A stretch of DNA of 64,000 nucleotides from Acidobacteriota bacterium. GTDB lineage: Bacteria; Acidobacteriota; Thermoanaerobaculia; Multivoradales; JBCCEF01. The first letter of the stretch is position 1. Every line of letters starts with the position of its first letter. A program made the position numbers and the translations under genes. Below are positions 7,818 through 16,623 of this stretch, in pieces. The notes beneath the pieces were generated by a model that saw only the letters and a program-made list of their open reading frames with translations, was not told the DNA's origin and did no database searches. The stretch covers positions 1 to 64,000 of the forward strand of contig JBCCHV010000015.1 of NCBI GenBank assembly GCA_039028635.1, written 5' to 3'.

Positions 7818-8519
7818 ATGGAAGCTCGATCCCCTGAATCCCCCGGCGCCGAGGCCCCCACTCTGCCGCGCCTGATCCTGTTCACCAAACCGGCGGTGCC
7901 GGGGCGGGTCAAGACCCGCCTGATCGGCGCTCTCGACGCCCGCCAAACGGCGGCCCTGCACCAGGCCTTTCTCGACGACCTGCTGGAGCGCCTCGCCGGC
8001 GGTGCCTTCGAGCTGCGCATCGCCTGGGCGCTCGAAGGAGACGAGGTGGTTCCCGCCTCGCCGGCGCCCGGTGAGCGTCAGGAAGGTGCCGATCTCGGTG
8101 AGCGGTTGTTTCGGGCTCTTTCTCGCGGCGCCGCCGAGGGTCGGCCGGTGGCGGCCATCGGTAGCGACCATCCGGGCCTCGGCCGGGGTGACGTCGAAGC
8201 CGCCTTTGCCGCCCTCGAGTCTGCTGACGTCGCCCTCGGCCCGGTGGCGGACGGTGGCTACTACTTGATCGCCCTGCGGCCGGAGGTGGTCTCGCCGCGG
8301 CTCTTCGGCGACATTCCCTGGAGCACCGGGGAGGTCTTCGCGCTCACCCTGGAGCGCTGCCGTGCCGCCGGCCTGGAGGTCGCGATCCTGCCGCCGGGGA
8401 GCGACGTCGACACGCCGGAAGACCTCGATCGCCTGGTGGCGGCGATCGCCGCCGGCCGCATCGTCGGGCCGCGAATCGAGGCCCTGCTGCAGAGCTGGGG
8501 TCGGGGAGATCGGCGATGA
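7818..8519 (+). CDS. DUF2064/TIGR04282 family glycosyltransferase-like protein
   Basis: This 233-residue nucleotide-diphospho-sugar transferase-fold protein is of the TIGR04282 (DUF2064) group. Visible family features are LILFTKPAVPGRVKTRL near the start, IGSDHPGL near residue 115, ALGPVADGGYYLIAL near 140, and a terminal DVDTPEDL. Members sit beside many different genes, and the acceptor sugar or metabolite is unknown. The ATG at 7818 was chosen because it opens at the conserved N-terminus just after TAGAAT; the open frame extends further upstream without conservation. The stop overlaps nnr by 4 nt. Confidence 0.8.
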   Translation: MEARSPESPGAEAPTLPRLILFTKPAVPGRVKTRLIGALDARQTAALHQAFLDDLLERLAGGAFELRIAWALEGDEVVPASPAPGERQEGADLGERLFRALSRGAAEGRPVAAIGSDHPGLGRGDVEAAFAALESADVALGPVADGGYYLIALRPEVVSPRLFGDIPWSTGEVFALTLERCRAAGLEVAILPPGSDVDTPEDLDRLVAAIAAGRIVGPRIEALLQSWGRGDRR

Positions 8520-10054
8520 AGGTGCTGACTCCCGAGACCATGGCGGCGATCGATCGTCGCGCCATCGAGGAGATCGGCATCCCCGGGCCGGTTCTGATGG
8601 AGAACGCCGCCTTGGGGGTGGTGGACGCGGTGGCGCAGCTCTTTCCCGAGGCCGAATCGGTGGCGATCTTCTGTGGACCGGGCAACAACGGCGGCGATGG
8701 CTTCGCGGTGGGGCGCCATCTCGCCCTGCGCGGCTACCGGGTCGAGCTGTTCCTGTGGTCGGGCCGACGCGGGCCGCAGGGTGATGCACGCCTGCAGCAC
8801 GATATCTGTCGGCGCCAGGGCCTCGAGATCGCCCCCCTCGACGATGCCGCGGCGGTTGCCGCGGCTCTCGAGGAGGCGGCGACGACGGACCTGCTGATCG
8901 ATGCCCTCTTCGGAACCGGCCTCGGGCGGCCCCTCGAGGGGGTGCTCGGAGAGCTGGTCCACGGCCTCAATCATCTGCCGGCACCGCGTTTGGCGGTGGA
9001 TCTTCCGAGCGGTCTCCAGGGCGGCCGCTGGCAGCTCGACGGGCCGGCCGTCGCCGCCGAGGCGACGGTGACCTTCGCTGCCCCCAAGGTGGCCCATGTG
9101 CTGTCACCGGCGGCGGACCGGGTGGGCGAGCTGGTGGTGGCCGACCTCGGCATGCCGCGCTTTCTGCTGGAGGAGGCGCCGGCGGCCCTCGAGCTGCTGC
9201 TGCCGGAGGAGGTGGCGCCCTGGCTGGGACCCCGCCCCAGGGCGGCTCACAAGGGCTCCTTCGGCCACGTGCTGATCGCTGCCGGTGGCCTCGGACGGGG
9301 CGGGGCGGCGGTGCTGGCCGGCCGCGGCGCGGTCGGCGGTGGCGCCGGGCTGGTGACTCTGGCGGTACCGGAGCCGGCCCTGGTGGTGGTCGATGGCGGC
9401 TGCTTGGAGGCGATGGCGGAGCCCTTGCCGGTGGATGGGCGCGGCCGAGTGCCGGTGACCGCCGGAGCGGCGCTGCTCGCCCTCTGCGACGGCAAGGCGG
9501 TGCTCGCCATGGGGCCCGGATTCGCCGCCGACGAAGCCTTGATTCGCGACGTCGCCCTGGCCGCACCGCTGCCCTTGGTGCTCGATGCGGAGGGCCTCAA
9601 CGCCTTCGCCGGGCGCCTCGGCGAGCTGCGCTCGCGGCCCTCCGACAGCACCGTCCTGACGCCCCATCCCGGCGAGCTCGGCCGCCTGCTCGGCATCAGC
9701 TCGTCACAGGTGCAGGCGGATCGGCCCGGGGCGGCCCGCCAAGCCGCCGCCGACAGCGGTGCCGTGGTGGTGCTGAAGGGCCACCAGAGCCTGATCGCCG
9801 ATCCCGCCGGACGCCTCGCCCTGATCGACCGCGGCAATCCCGGCATGGCGACCGGCGGTAGCGGCGATGTGTTGACCGGTCTGCTCGCCGCCCGCTGGGC
9901 TCAAGGAGACCTTTGGCCGGGAGTCTGCTCGGCGGTCTTTCTGCATGCCCTGGCGGGCGATTTGGCGGCGGCCGACACGGGCCAGGAGAGCCTGGCGGCG
10001 GGTGATCTGGTCGCTGCCCTCGGCGCCGCTTTCCGGCAGTTGGAGGCACGCTGA
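8516..10054 (+). CDS. nnr: Bifunctional NAD(P)H-hydrate epimerase / ADP-dependent NAD(P)H-hydrate dehydratase
   Basis: This 512-residue repair enzyme restores damaged, hydrated NAD(P)H. The N-terminal YjeF_N epimerase domain (about 1-215) has NAALGVVDAV and FCGPGNNGGDGFAVGRHL. The C-terminal ribokinase-fold dehydratase (about 225-510) has HKGSFGHVL, TPHPGELGRLLG and the ADP-site signature GNPGMATGGSGDVLTG. The length is normal for the fused form. It overlaps the preceding gene by 4 nt and tsaE by 1 nt; nnr-tsaE adjacency is common in bacteria. Confidence 0.96.
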   Translation: MKVLTPETMAAIDRRAIEEIGIPGPVLMENAALGVVDAVAQLFPEAESVAIFCGPGNNGGDGFAVGRHLALRGYRVELFLWSGRRGPQGDARLQHDICRRQGLEIAPLDDAAAVAAALEEAATTDLLIDALFGTGLGRPLEGVLGELVHGLNHLPAPRLAVDLPSGLQGGRWQLDGPAVAAEATVTFAAPKVAHVLSPAADRVGELVVADLGMPRFLLEEAPAALELLLPEEVAPWLGPRPRAAHKGSFGHVLIAAGGLGRGGAAVLAGRGAVGGGAGLVTLAVPEPALVVVDGGCLEAMAEPLPVDGRGRVPVTAGAALLALCDGKAVLAMGPGFAADEALIRDVALAAPLPLVLDAEGLNAFAGRLGELRSRPSDSTVLTPHPGELGRLLGISSSQVQADRPGAARQAAADSGAVVVLKGHQSLIADPAGRLALIDRGNPGMATGGSGDVLTGLLAARWAQGDLWPGVCSAVFLHALAGDLAAADTGQESLAAGDLVAALGAAFRQLEAR

Positions 10055-10467
10055 TGGAGTGGCTCTGCCAGTCGGAAGAGGAGACTCGGCGGGTCGGCGA
10101 GCTGCTGGCGCCAGAGCTGTCGCCGGCGGGGATCCTCCTGCTGACCGGCGATCTCGGTGCCGGCAAGACGGTGTTGGCTCAGGGAATCGGTCGCGGTCTG
10201 GGTATCGATCCGGCGGAAATTCAGTCCCCCACGTATACTCTCGTTCGCGAGCACCGCGGCAGCCGCGGCGGACTGGTCCATCTCGACCTCTACCGCCTGG
10301 AAGCCGCGGAAGTCGCCGACCTGGGGATCGAAGAGATCCTCGCCGGCCCGGCCGTCAAGGTGGTCGAGTGGCCGGACCGACTCCCATTTCCCGTCTCGGG
10401 AGCTCGGCATCTGATGATTGAGAAACTCGCCCCGACGGCACGGCGCATCGCCAGCGTCACGGAGTAG
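10054..10467 (+). CDS. tsaE: tRNA threonylcarbamoyladenosine biosynthesis ATPase TsaE
   Basis: This 137-residue P-loop protein is needed with TsaB, TsaC and TsaD to make t6A37 in ANN-decoding tRNAs. It has the Walker A GDLGAGKTVLAQG near residue 32, SPTYTLVREH near 58, LVHLDLYRLE near 74, and VVEWPDRLP near 107. The start overlaps the nnr stop by one base (TGATG). TsaB and TsaD are not in the window. Confidence 0.95.
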   Translation: MEWLCQSEEETRRVGELLAPELSPAGILLLTGDLGAGKTVLAQGIGRGLGIDPAEIQSPTYTLVREHRGSRGGLVHLDLYRLEAAEVADLGIEEILAGPAVKVVEWPDRLPFPVSGARHLMIEKLAPTARRIASVTE

Positions 10468-10524
10468 GACGCCGCGAGCCGCCGAGGTCCGCCAGGGGCG
10501 CTGTTCGAAGGAGAATTTTTGACC

Positions 10525-11376
10525 ATGAAGATCAAGAAGGTAGGAGTGCTCGGTTGTGGCCTGATGGGGGCCGGCATCGCCGAGGTGAGCGCCCGTGCCG
10601 GCTACGAGACCATCGTTCGAGAGCTCAGCGAGAACGTCCTCGACAAGGGCCTCGGCCGGATCCACAAGAGCCTCGACAAGGCGGTCTCGAAGGGCCGCCT
10701 CGAAGATGCCGAGCGCGAAGCGACGCTGGCCCGCCTGAGCGGTACCGTCGAGCTCTCCGACCTGGCCGATTGCGATGTCGTGGTCGAGGCCATCGTCGAG
10801 AACCTCGAAGAGAAGAAGAAGACCCTGGCGGCGGTGGATCGTGAGGTCAAAGAGTCGGCGATCGTGGGCAGCAACACCTCGTCCCTCACCATCACCCAGC
10901 TCGCCATGGCGACCCAGCGACCGGACCGGGTGGTGGGGCTCCACTTCTTCAATCCGGTGCCGGTGATGAAGCTCTGCGAGGTGGTGCGGACCCTGCTGAC
11001 TTCGGACGACGCCTACGACGGCGCCTTCGAGTACATCCGCTCCCTGCGCAAGGAGCCGATCGCCTGCAAGGACAACTCGGGATTCATCGTCAACCGGCTG
11101 CTGGTGCCGTATCTGCTCGACGCCATTCGGGCCCTCGAGGAAGGCGTCGGCAGCGTCGAGGACATCGACAAGGGGATGCAGCTCGGTACCGGCTACCCGA
11201 TGGGGCCCTTCACCTTGCTCGACTTCGTCGGTCTCGACACCACTTACTTCATCGCCAACATCATGTTCGAGGAGTACCGCGAGAAGCGGTTCGCGCCGCC
11301 GCCGCTGCTCAAGCAGATGGTGCAGGCGGGGCGCTATGGCCGGAAGAGCGGTCGCGGCTTCTACGACTACGGCTAG
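10525..11376 (+). CDS. hbd: 3-hydroxyacyl-CoA (3-hydroxybutyryl-CoA) dehydrogenase
   Basis: This 283-residue NAD-dependent dehydrogenase interconverts 3-hydroxyacyl-CoA and acetoacetyl-CoA. It has the Rossmann motif GVLGCGLMGAGIAE at the N-terminus, SNTSSLTITQLA near residue 118, GLHFFNPVPVMKLCEVV near 137, NRLLVPYLLDAI, and a C-terminal GRYGRKSGRGFYDYG. AAGGAG at 10509 serves either a TTG at 10519 or the ATG at 10525; the ATG is preferred. It is a single gene with a rho-independent terminator right after it. It may serve fatty acid oxidation or butyrate metabolism; no neighbour decides between these. Confidence 0.93.
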   Translation: MKIKKVGVLGCGLMGAGIAEVSARAGYETIVRELSENVLDKGLGRIHKSLDKAVSKGRLEDAEREATLARLSGTVELSDLADCDVVVEAIVENLEEKKKTLAAVDREVKESAIVGSNTSSLTITQLAMATQRPDRVVGLHFFNPVPVMKLCEVVRTLLTSDDAYDGAFEYIRSLRKEPIACKDNSGFIVNRLLVPYLLDAIRALEEGVGSVEDIDKGMQLGTGYPMGPFTLLDFVGLDTTYFIANIMFEEYREKRFAPPPLLKQMVQAGRYGRKSGRGFYDYG

Positions 11377-11382
11377 GACCGT

Positions 11383-11402
11383 CGCCGGGCGCGGCGTTTT
11401 TT
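11383..11402 (+). terminator. Rho-independent terminator after hbd
   Basis: A 5-bp G+C stem (CGCCG/CGGCG) with a GGCG loop is followed by six T residues, starting 6 nt after the hbd stop. Confidence 0.75.
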
Positions 11403-11419
11403 GCTCTCCGGTGGTAGAA

Positions 11420-11455
11420 TCTCGGGTTCCGGGAGCGGGCTCCCGGAACCCGAGA
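11420..11455 (+). promoter_or_regulatory. Perfect 16-bp hairpin ahead of phoH
   Basis: Two exact 16-bp arms (11420-11435 and 11440-11455) flank a CGGG loop. TAGAAT at 11415-11420 looks like a -10 box, so transcription would begin inside the left arm. No T-run follows, so it is unlikely to be a terminator. It could be a repressor palindrome over the start site or a 5' stabilising hairpin of the phoH operon message. Confidence 0.55.
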
Positions 11456-11487
11456 ATGAACCGACCCTTGAGATTCGACTCCCCATC

Positions 11488-12477
11488 ATGATTCAGGCGA
11501 CGCTCTCCGAAGAGGGCTTGGACGCCGTTTTCGGAACCCGCGACGACAACCTGCGGCGCATCGAGCGAGCCTTCAAGGTTCGGCTGGCGGCGCGCGGAGC
11601 GGCGATTCACATCGATGGCGACCCCGCCGGTGTCACCGCCGTCGAGCATCTGCTGCAGGGACTTTCGACCCTGGCCGAGCGCGGCTACCGGTTGCGCACG
11701 GTGGATGTCCAGACCGCCATTCGGGTGATCGGCGAGGATTCCACCGCCTCGCTGGTGGAGTTCTTCATGCCGGAGGGCGCGATGGCGTCGGTGCGCCGAA
11801 TGGTGGTGCCGCGCAGTCTGCGCCAGCAGCGCTATCTGCAGGCGATGAGCGACCACGACCTGGTGATCACCATCGGTCCCGCCGGTACCGGCAAGACCTA
11901 TCTGGCGGTGGCGATGGCGGCCTCGGCGCTGCTCGAGAAGAAGGTGCGGCGCATCATCCTGGCGCGGCCGGCGGTGGAGGCGGGGGAGAAGCTGGGCTTC
12001 CTGCCCGGCGACCTGGCGGACAAGGTCAATCCCTACCTGCGGCCTCTCTACGATGCCCTCTACGACATCATCGGCTATGACAAGGTCGGCCGCATGCTGG
12101 AGCGCAACGTCATCGAGGTGGCGCCCATCGCCTTCATGCGCGGACGCACCTTGAACGACAGCTTCATCATCCTGGACGAAGCGCAGAACACCACCACCGA
12201 GCAGATGAAGATGTTCTTGACTCGCATCGGCTTCAACTCCAAGGCGGTGATCAACGGCGACGTCACCCAGGTCGACCTGCCGGCTGGGCGTATGTCCGGC
12301 CTGCGCGACGCCGAGCGGGTGCTGAGCGGGATTCCGGGGATCGAGTTCTTCCGCTTCGATCAGCGCGACGTGGTGCGTCACCCGCTGGTTCAGAAAATCG
12401 TCACCGCCTACGACCGTCTCGACCGTGCCGTGGAGGAGGAGCAGGAAGCCGCCGCCGTCGAGCCGGCGCCGGCCTGA
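11488..12477 (+). CDS. phoH: PhoH-family ATPase (YbeZ-type)
   Basis: This 329-residue P-loop protein partners with YbeY in RNA processing in many bacteria. The N-terminal region ends with LFG-like [13 protein letters not shown] and a KH-like part. The PhoH ATPase domain follows with [18 protein letters not shown] (Walker A), [37 protein letters not shown] (Walker B) and GDVTQVDLP. The open frame runs upstream to 11401, but that part includes a terminator T-run and the perfect hairpin, so the ATG at 11488 is preferred although no Shine-Dalgarno is visible; the exact start is uncertain. It heads the operon with the HD, ybeY, corC and era genes. Confidence 0.92.
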   Translation: MIQATLSEEGLDAVFGTRDDNLRRIERAFKVRLAARGAAIHIDGDPAGVTAVEHLLQGLSTLAERGYRLRTVDVQTAIRVIGEDSTASLVEFFMPEGAMASVRRMVVPRSLRQQRYLQAMSDHDLVITIGPAGTGKTYLAVAMAASALLEKKVRRIILARPAVEAGEKLGFLPGDLADKVNPYLRPLYDALYDIIGYDKVGRMLERNVIEVAPIAFMRGRTLNDSFIILDEAQNTTTEQMKMFLTRIGFNSKAVINGDVTQVDLPAGRMSGLRDAERVLSGIPGIEFFRFDQRDVVRHPLVQKIVTAYDRLDRAVEEEQEAAAVEPAPA

Positions 12478-12563
12478 TCGGACCGATGGCGACCGCCCAA
12501 GATCCCGAGAAAATGCTGCCGCCGCGAGGCGGCCGACCCTCGACGAGGCGAAGGTAGGTCGCG

Positions 12564-14927
12564 GTGACCTCGAAACCTCCGTCAGCGAGCGCCACCACCA
12601 CGACGCGGGCTAGCGGTGCGCGCACCCAGCGGGTCGGCACCGGCCGCGGCCAGCGACCGTCCGGCCTGCGGCGCTGGACCTCGCGCGCCCGCGACGGCTG
12701 GGCGGCGCTCCTCGAGATGCCCGCCGTCTGGGTCGTCCTGACTCTCGCCTTGGGCACCCTCGTGCTGCTACCGGAGGGTTTGTTCTTCAATCCTCGCATC
12801 GCCGCCGGCTCCCTCGCCGGTCGCGACTACGTCGCCCCTCAGGATCTCGAGATCCTCGACTCCCAGGCCACCGAGGAGAAGCGCCTGCGGGCCCAGGAAG
12901 AGGTGCTGCCGGTCTACGACTTCGACCCCCGTCTGCGGGGCGAGGTCGACGCCCAGTTCGGGCGCCTCTTCGCCGAGGGTCGGATCGAAGGCGTCGAGCC
13001 GCCGAGCCGGGAGATCCTCGCCGAGGCCAGCGGCCTCGAGGTCGGGCCGGCGCAGCGCCGGCTGTTGATCGACGAAGGATTCTCGGAGGATCTCGAAGAT
13101 CGGGTGCGGAGTCTGCTGGGAGAGGTGCACCGGCGGAAGGTGGTCAACAACCGCGCCCGGCTGCTCGGCAACACCGCCCGCGGCGTCACCGTGCGCAACC
13201 TCGAGTCGAGTCTCGAAGTCACCGAGCGCAACCTTTTCGAGACCCTCGGCTCCGGCGACGAGCTGCGCGATTTCCTCGCCGCCGAAGTCCGCAACTGGCC
13301 CGGCTTGACGGCCTCCCAGCGGCGCGACCTGGGGGAGCTGCTGGCCGACAATTTGTCGTCCAACCTGGCGAGCAACCGGGTCGAGACGGAGAGCCGCCAG
13401 CGCGCCGCCCGGGAGCAGGTCGAGCCGCTCTTCACGCGCGTGCGCAAGGGCCAGGTGATCGTTCGCAAGGGCGATGCCGTGGACGAATCCCAGGCCGCCG
13501 CCATCGCCAGCTTCTCCGGACGACGCTCGCTGGGCGAGAAGCTGCTGCCGGTCTTCGGCACGGTCTTCCTGCTCACCCTGGCGGCGCTGGTGCTGTGGCT
13601 CGGCATGGGACGCGAGCGGGTGGCGAGCCACAGCCGCAGCCGGGCCTTCGGTGAGGTCCTGCTGACGCTGCTGTTGTCGTTGCTCGGTGCCAAGCTCGCT
13701 TTCGTCGTCGCCGCCGCCCTCGGCAGCTCTATCGAGCGGGCACCCTTCGACTCGATCGAGTCCTATGTCTTCGCCGTGCCCTTCGCCGCCGCCGCCCTGA
13801 TCGCAGGGTTGTTGTTCGGCCGGCCGGTGGCGCTGCTGTCGTCGTTGGTGTTCTCGATCCTGGTCAGTCGTCTCGCCGTCGGCGAGCCCTTGGCGGTGGT
13901 GATCTTCAGCCTGGCGGGCTCCCTGGCGGCGGTCTTCGGTCTCGAGCAGGTGCAGATCAAGCAGCGCCTGATCATGGTGCGGATCGGGCTTCTGGTGGGT
14001 GTGGTCAACGTCGGCGCCGTGCTGTTGCTGCGTGCCCTGTCGGACAGTCCCCTCGGTGCCGCCGATCTCGCCTTCCGGCTGCTCTGTGCCTTCGCCGGCG
14101 GTCTGCTGGTGACGGCGGTGGCGAGCTTCGCCATTCCGATCCTCGAGTCGCTGCTCGGGATCACCACCGATATCAAGCTGATCGAGCTGTCGAACACCAA
14201 CCTGCCGTTGCTCCGGCGCCTGGCCTTCGAGGCCCCGGGGAGCTTCCAGCATTCGCTGATGGTGGCCAATCTCGCCAAGGTCGGTTGCGAGGCCGTCGGC
14301 GCCGATGCCAACCTCGCCTACGCCGCCGGTCTCTACCACGACGTCGGCAAGGTCTTTCGCCCCGAGTACTTCGTCGAGAACCAGCGGCCCGGCCACAACC
14401 GGCACGACAAGCTGGCGCCGTCGATGAGTGCCTTGATCCTGATCAACCACGTCAAGGAAGGGGTCGAGCTGGCCCGCGAGCACCACCTGCCGCAGGTCAT
14501 CATCGACGCCATCGAGCAGCATCACGGCACCCGCCTGATCAAGTTCTTCTTCAACCGTGCCCTCGAGCGCTGCGATCCGACGACGGGATCGGTGCGCGAG
14601 GAGAAGTACCGCTATCCGGGGCCCAAACCTCAGGACAAGGTGATGGGAGTGCTGATGCTGGCGGACGCCGTCGAGGCCGCCAGTCGAACCCTGGTGGATC
14701 CCAGCCCGGCGAAGGTCCGCGGCCTGATCCGGACCCTGATCGAAGACGTCTTGAGCGACGGCCAGCTCGACTGCACCGACCTCACCCTGGCCGATCTGCG
14801 TCAGGTCGCCGAAGCCTTCCAGCGGGTGTTGACCAACATCTTCCATCGCCGCATCGACTACCCGGGCTTCGATTTCAACGCTCCGCCCAAGCGCGAACGC
14901 AAGGCGGCCGAGGTGCGCGCTTCTTGA
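12564..14927 (+). CDS. 7TM-HD family phosphohydrolase (PgpH-like)
   Basis: This 787-residue membrane protein has an N-terminal membrane segment (about 52-72), an extracytoplasmic 7TMR-HDED-type domain (about 90-330), a seven-helix membrane region (about 330-540) and a cytoplasmic HD domain (about 560-760). HD motifs are AGLYHDVGKVFRPEYF, HDKLAPSMS, EHHLPQVIIDAIEQHHGT and ADAVEAASRTL. Homologues such as Listeria PgpH degrade cyclic di-AMP, so that activity is likely but not proven here; no cyclase gene is in the window. The GTG start follows GAAGGTAGG. The stop overlaps the ybeY start. Confidence 0.9.
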   Translation: MTSKPPSASATTTTRASGARTQRVGTGRGQRPSGLRRWTSRARDGWAALLEMPAVWVVLTLALGTLVLLPEGLFFNPRIAAGSLAGRDYVAPQDLEILDSQATEEKRLRAQEEVLPVYDFDPRLRGEVDAQFGRLFAEGRIEGVEPPSREILAEASGLEVGPAQRRLLIDEGFSEDLEDRVRSLLGEVHRRKVVNNRARLLGNTARGVTVRNLESSLEVTERNLFETLGSGDELRDFLAAEVRNWPGLTASQRRDLGELLADNLSSNLASNRVETESRQRAAREQVEPLFTRVRKGQVIVRKGDAVDESQAAAIASFSGRRSLGEKLLPVFGTVFLLTLAALVLWLGMGRERVASHSRSRAFGEVLLTLLLSLLGAKLAFVVAAALGSSIERAPFDSIESYVFAVPFAAAALIAGLLFGRPVALLSSLVFSILVSRLAVGEPLAVVIFSLAGSLAAVFGLEQVQIKQRLIMVRIGLLVGVVNVGAVLLLRALSDSPLGAADLAFRLLCAFAGGLLVTAVASFAIPILESLLGITTDIKLIELSNTNLPLLRRLAFEAPGSFQHSLMVANLAKVGCEAVGADANLAYAAGLYHDVGKVFRPEYFVENQRPGHNRHDKLAPSMSALILINHVKEGVELAREHHLPQVIIDAIEQHHGTRLIKFFFNRALERCDPTTGSVREEKYRYPGPKPQDKVMGVLMLADAVEAASRTLVDPSPAKVRGLIRTLIEDVLSDGQLDCTDLTLADLRQVAEAFQRVLTNIFHRRIDYPGFDFNAPPKRERKAAEVRAS

Positions 14928-15367
14928 GGCCCGATCACGCACTGGACCTGGTGGTCCACAATCCCAACCGCTATCCAGAAATTTCGGTGGCGGAGCTGCG
15001 CCGCTGGCTGAGTCGCCTGGTGGGGGAGGTCGAGCCCGCGGCGGCGAGCCTCGGCGTGAGGTTTTCCGGCGATCGCCTGATGCGGCAGGCCAACCGCCGC
15101 TTTCGCGGCCGCGACAAGACCACCGATGTGCTGTCCTTTCCCGGCGAAGAGACGCCCGAAGGCCGTCATCTGGGAGATATCTTGATTTCGCTGCCGACCG
15201 CCCGGCGTCAGGCCACGGCTCATGGACACTCGATCGCTCGCGAGCTCAGGGTGCTGTTGATCCACGGCCTGCTGCACTGCCAGGGGCACGACCACGAGGC
15301 CGACGACGGCACCATGGAGCGCCTCGAGGCGGCGTTGCGCCGCCGCTGGCTGGAGGCGGCTCCGTGA
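14924..15367 (+). CDS. ybeY: Endoribonuclease YbeY (rRNA maturation factor)
   Basis: This 147-residue zinc-dependent RNase is involved in 16S rRNA 3' processing and ribosome quality control. The signature HGLLHCQGHDH near the C-terminus supplies the three zinc-binding histidines. RGRDKTTDVLSFP in the middle and LGDILISLPTA are also conserved. The start is taken as the TTG at 14924, which overlaps the preceding TGA in TTGA and leaves a family-length protein; a later start would cut the first strand. It is followed by corC with a 4-nt overlap. Confidence 0.93.
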   Translation: MRPDHALDLVVHNPNRYPEISVAELRRWLSRLVGEVEPAAASLGVRFSGDRLMRQANRRFRGRDKTTDVLSFPGEETPEGRHLGDILISLPTARRQATAHGHSIARELRVLLIHGLLHCQGHDHEADDGTMERLEAALRRRWLEAAP

Positions 15368-16623
15368 ATCCGATGCTGGTGCTGGCGGCGGTCGCGGCGG
15401 CCTTGCTGGTGGTTGCCGCCTCGGCGGTCTCGGCGCTCCTCGAGCGCAGCGGTCCGGTTCGCCTTCGCCTGTGGGCGGAGGAGGCCGAAGGCCGACTGCT
15501 GCGCCTCCACGGCCAGCGCGAACGCTTCAATGCCTTTCGCATGGTGCTCAGCCTGCTCGCCAAGGTCGCCCCGCTGGTGTTGATGGCGGCCCTCGTCGCC
15601 CTCGGCCTCGTCGCCGGCCATGGTCAGGACGACGTAGTGCTGGTGGCGGCGGCCTTGACCCTGCTCTGGCTCACCCTCTCGGAGCTGCTCAACCGGCTGC
15701 TGGTGGACCGCTTCGCGGAGACCGCCCTGCGGCGCGCCACCTTGCTCTACCGGGCCCTTTACTGGCTGGGCTGGCCGCTGGTGCTGATGGTCGCACCCTG
15801 GTTGCCGGAGAGCACTGCCAATGGCGGCGACGAAGACGAAGACGATGCTTCGAGCGAGGAGATCGAGGCCTTCATCGATTTCGGCAAGCGCGAGGGCATT
15901 CTCGAGCCCGAAGAAGAGAAGATGGTGTGGGGCATCGTCGACCTGGGGGAGACCCAGGTGAAGAGCGTGATGACGCCTCGCATCGACATCACCTGCTCGC
16001 CGGCCGATGCCGATCTCGGGGAGCTCGCCGAGCTCTTCCTGTCCTCCGGCCACTCGCGGATTCCGCTGTACGAAGACTCGATCGACCAAATCGTCGGGAT
16101 CCTCCATCTGCGCGATGCGCTGCGCGGGCTGCGCGCTGAACAGGCGGTGACGCCGAGTAGCTTGGCCAAGGCGCCCTTCATCATCCCCGAGACCAAACGC
16201 CTCGACGAGCTCCTCAAGGAAATGCAGGCGGAGGCCCAACAGGTGGCCATCGTGGTCGACGAGTACGGCGGCACCGCGGGATTGGTGACGGTGGAGGATC
16301 TCCTCGAAGAGATCGTCGGCGAGATCTCCGACGAGCACGAGGTGGAAGAGCCGGAGAACGAGATCCTCGCCGACGGTAGCTGGCGGCTGGACGGCCGCAC
16401 CCATGTCGAGGAGCTCGCCGAGCTGCTCGATCGCGAGATCGAGGAGGGACCCTTCGAGACCCTCGGAGGATTGATTCTGTCGGCCCTCGGCGCGGTGCCG
16501 GAACAGGGCCAAGAGCTGGTGGCACAGGGGCTGCGACTGACCGTCGAGGCGGTCGAGAACCGCCGGATTCAGACGGTGCGAGTCGAGCCGGTGGACGACG
16601 AAGAGGAAGCGGAAGATGACTGA
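15364..16623 (+). CDS. Hemolysin-family CNNM/CBS-pair membrane protein (CorC/HlyC-like)
   Basis: This 419-residue protein has a short N-terminal membrane domain of DUF21 type (about 1-150), a tandem CBS pair (about 190-330, with MTPRIDITCSP and VAIVVDEYGGTAGLVTVEDLLEEIVGEI), and a C-terminal CorC_HlyC domain (about 335-415). The family is linked to magnesium or cobalt homeostasis and, by synteny, to the ybeY-era operon. The GTG start overlaps ybeY by 4 nt; the end overlaps era by 8 nt. The acidic stretch around residue 155 (NGGDEDEDDASSEE) is a local peculiarity. Confidence 0.9.
   Translation: MNPMLVLAAVAAALLVVAASAVSALLERSGPVRLRLWAEEAEGRLLRLHGQRERFNAFRMVLSLLAKVAPLVLMAALVALGLVAGHGQDDVVLVAAALTLLWLTLSELLNRLLVDRFAETALRRATLLYRALYWLGWPLVLMVAPWLPESTANGGDEDEDDASSEEIEAFIDFGKREGILEPEEEKMVWGIVDLGETQVKSVMTPRIDITCSPADADLGELAELFLSSGHSRIPLYEDSIDQIVGILHLRDALRGLRAEQAVTPSSLAKAPFIIPETKRLDELLKEMQAEAQQVAIVVDEYGGTAGLVTVEDLLEEIVGEISDEHEVEEPENEILADGSWRLDGRTHVEELAELLDREIEEGPFETLGGLILSALGAVPEQGQELVAQGLRLTVEAVENRRIQTVRVEPVDDEEEAEDD

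Noticed and set aside
9901-12381. Antisense open frame of over 800 codons across tsaE, hbd and phoH
   Set aside because: It runs opposite to three well-supported genes and a terminator. The translation is compositionally biased (His/Gln/Arg-rich) with no recognisable domain.
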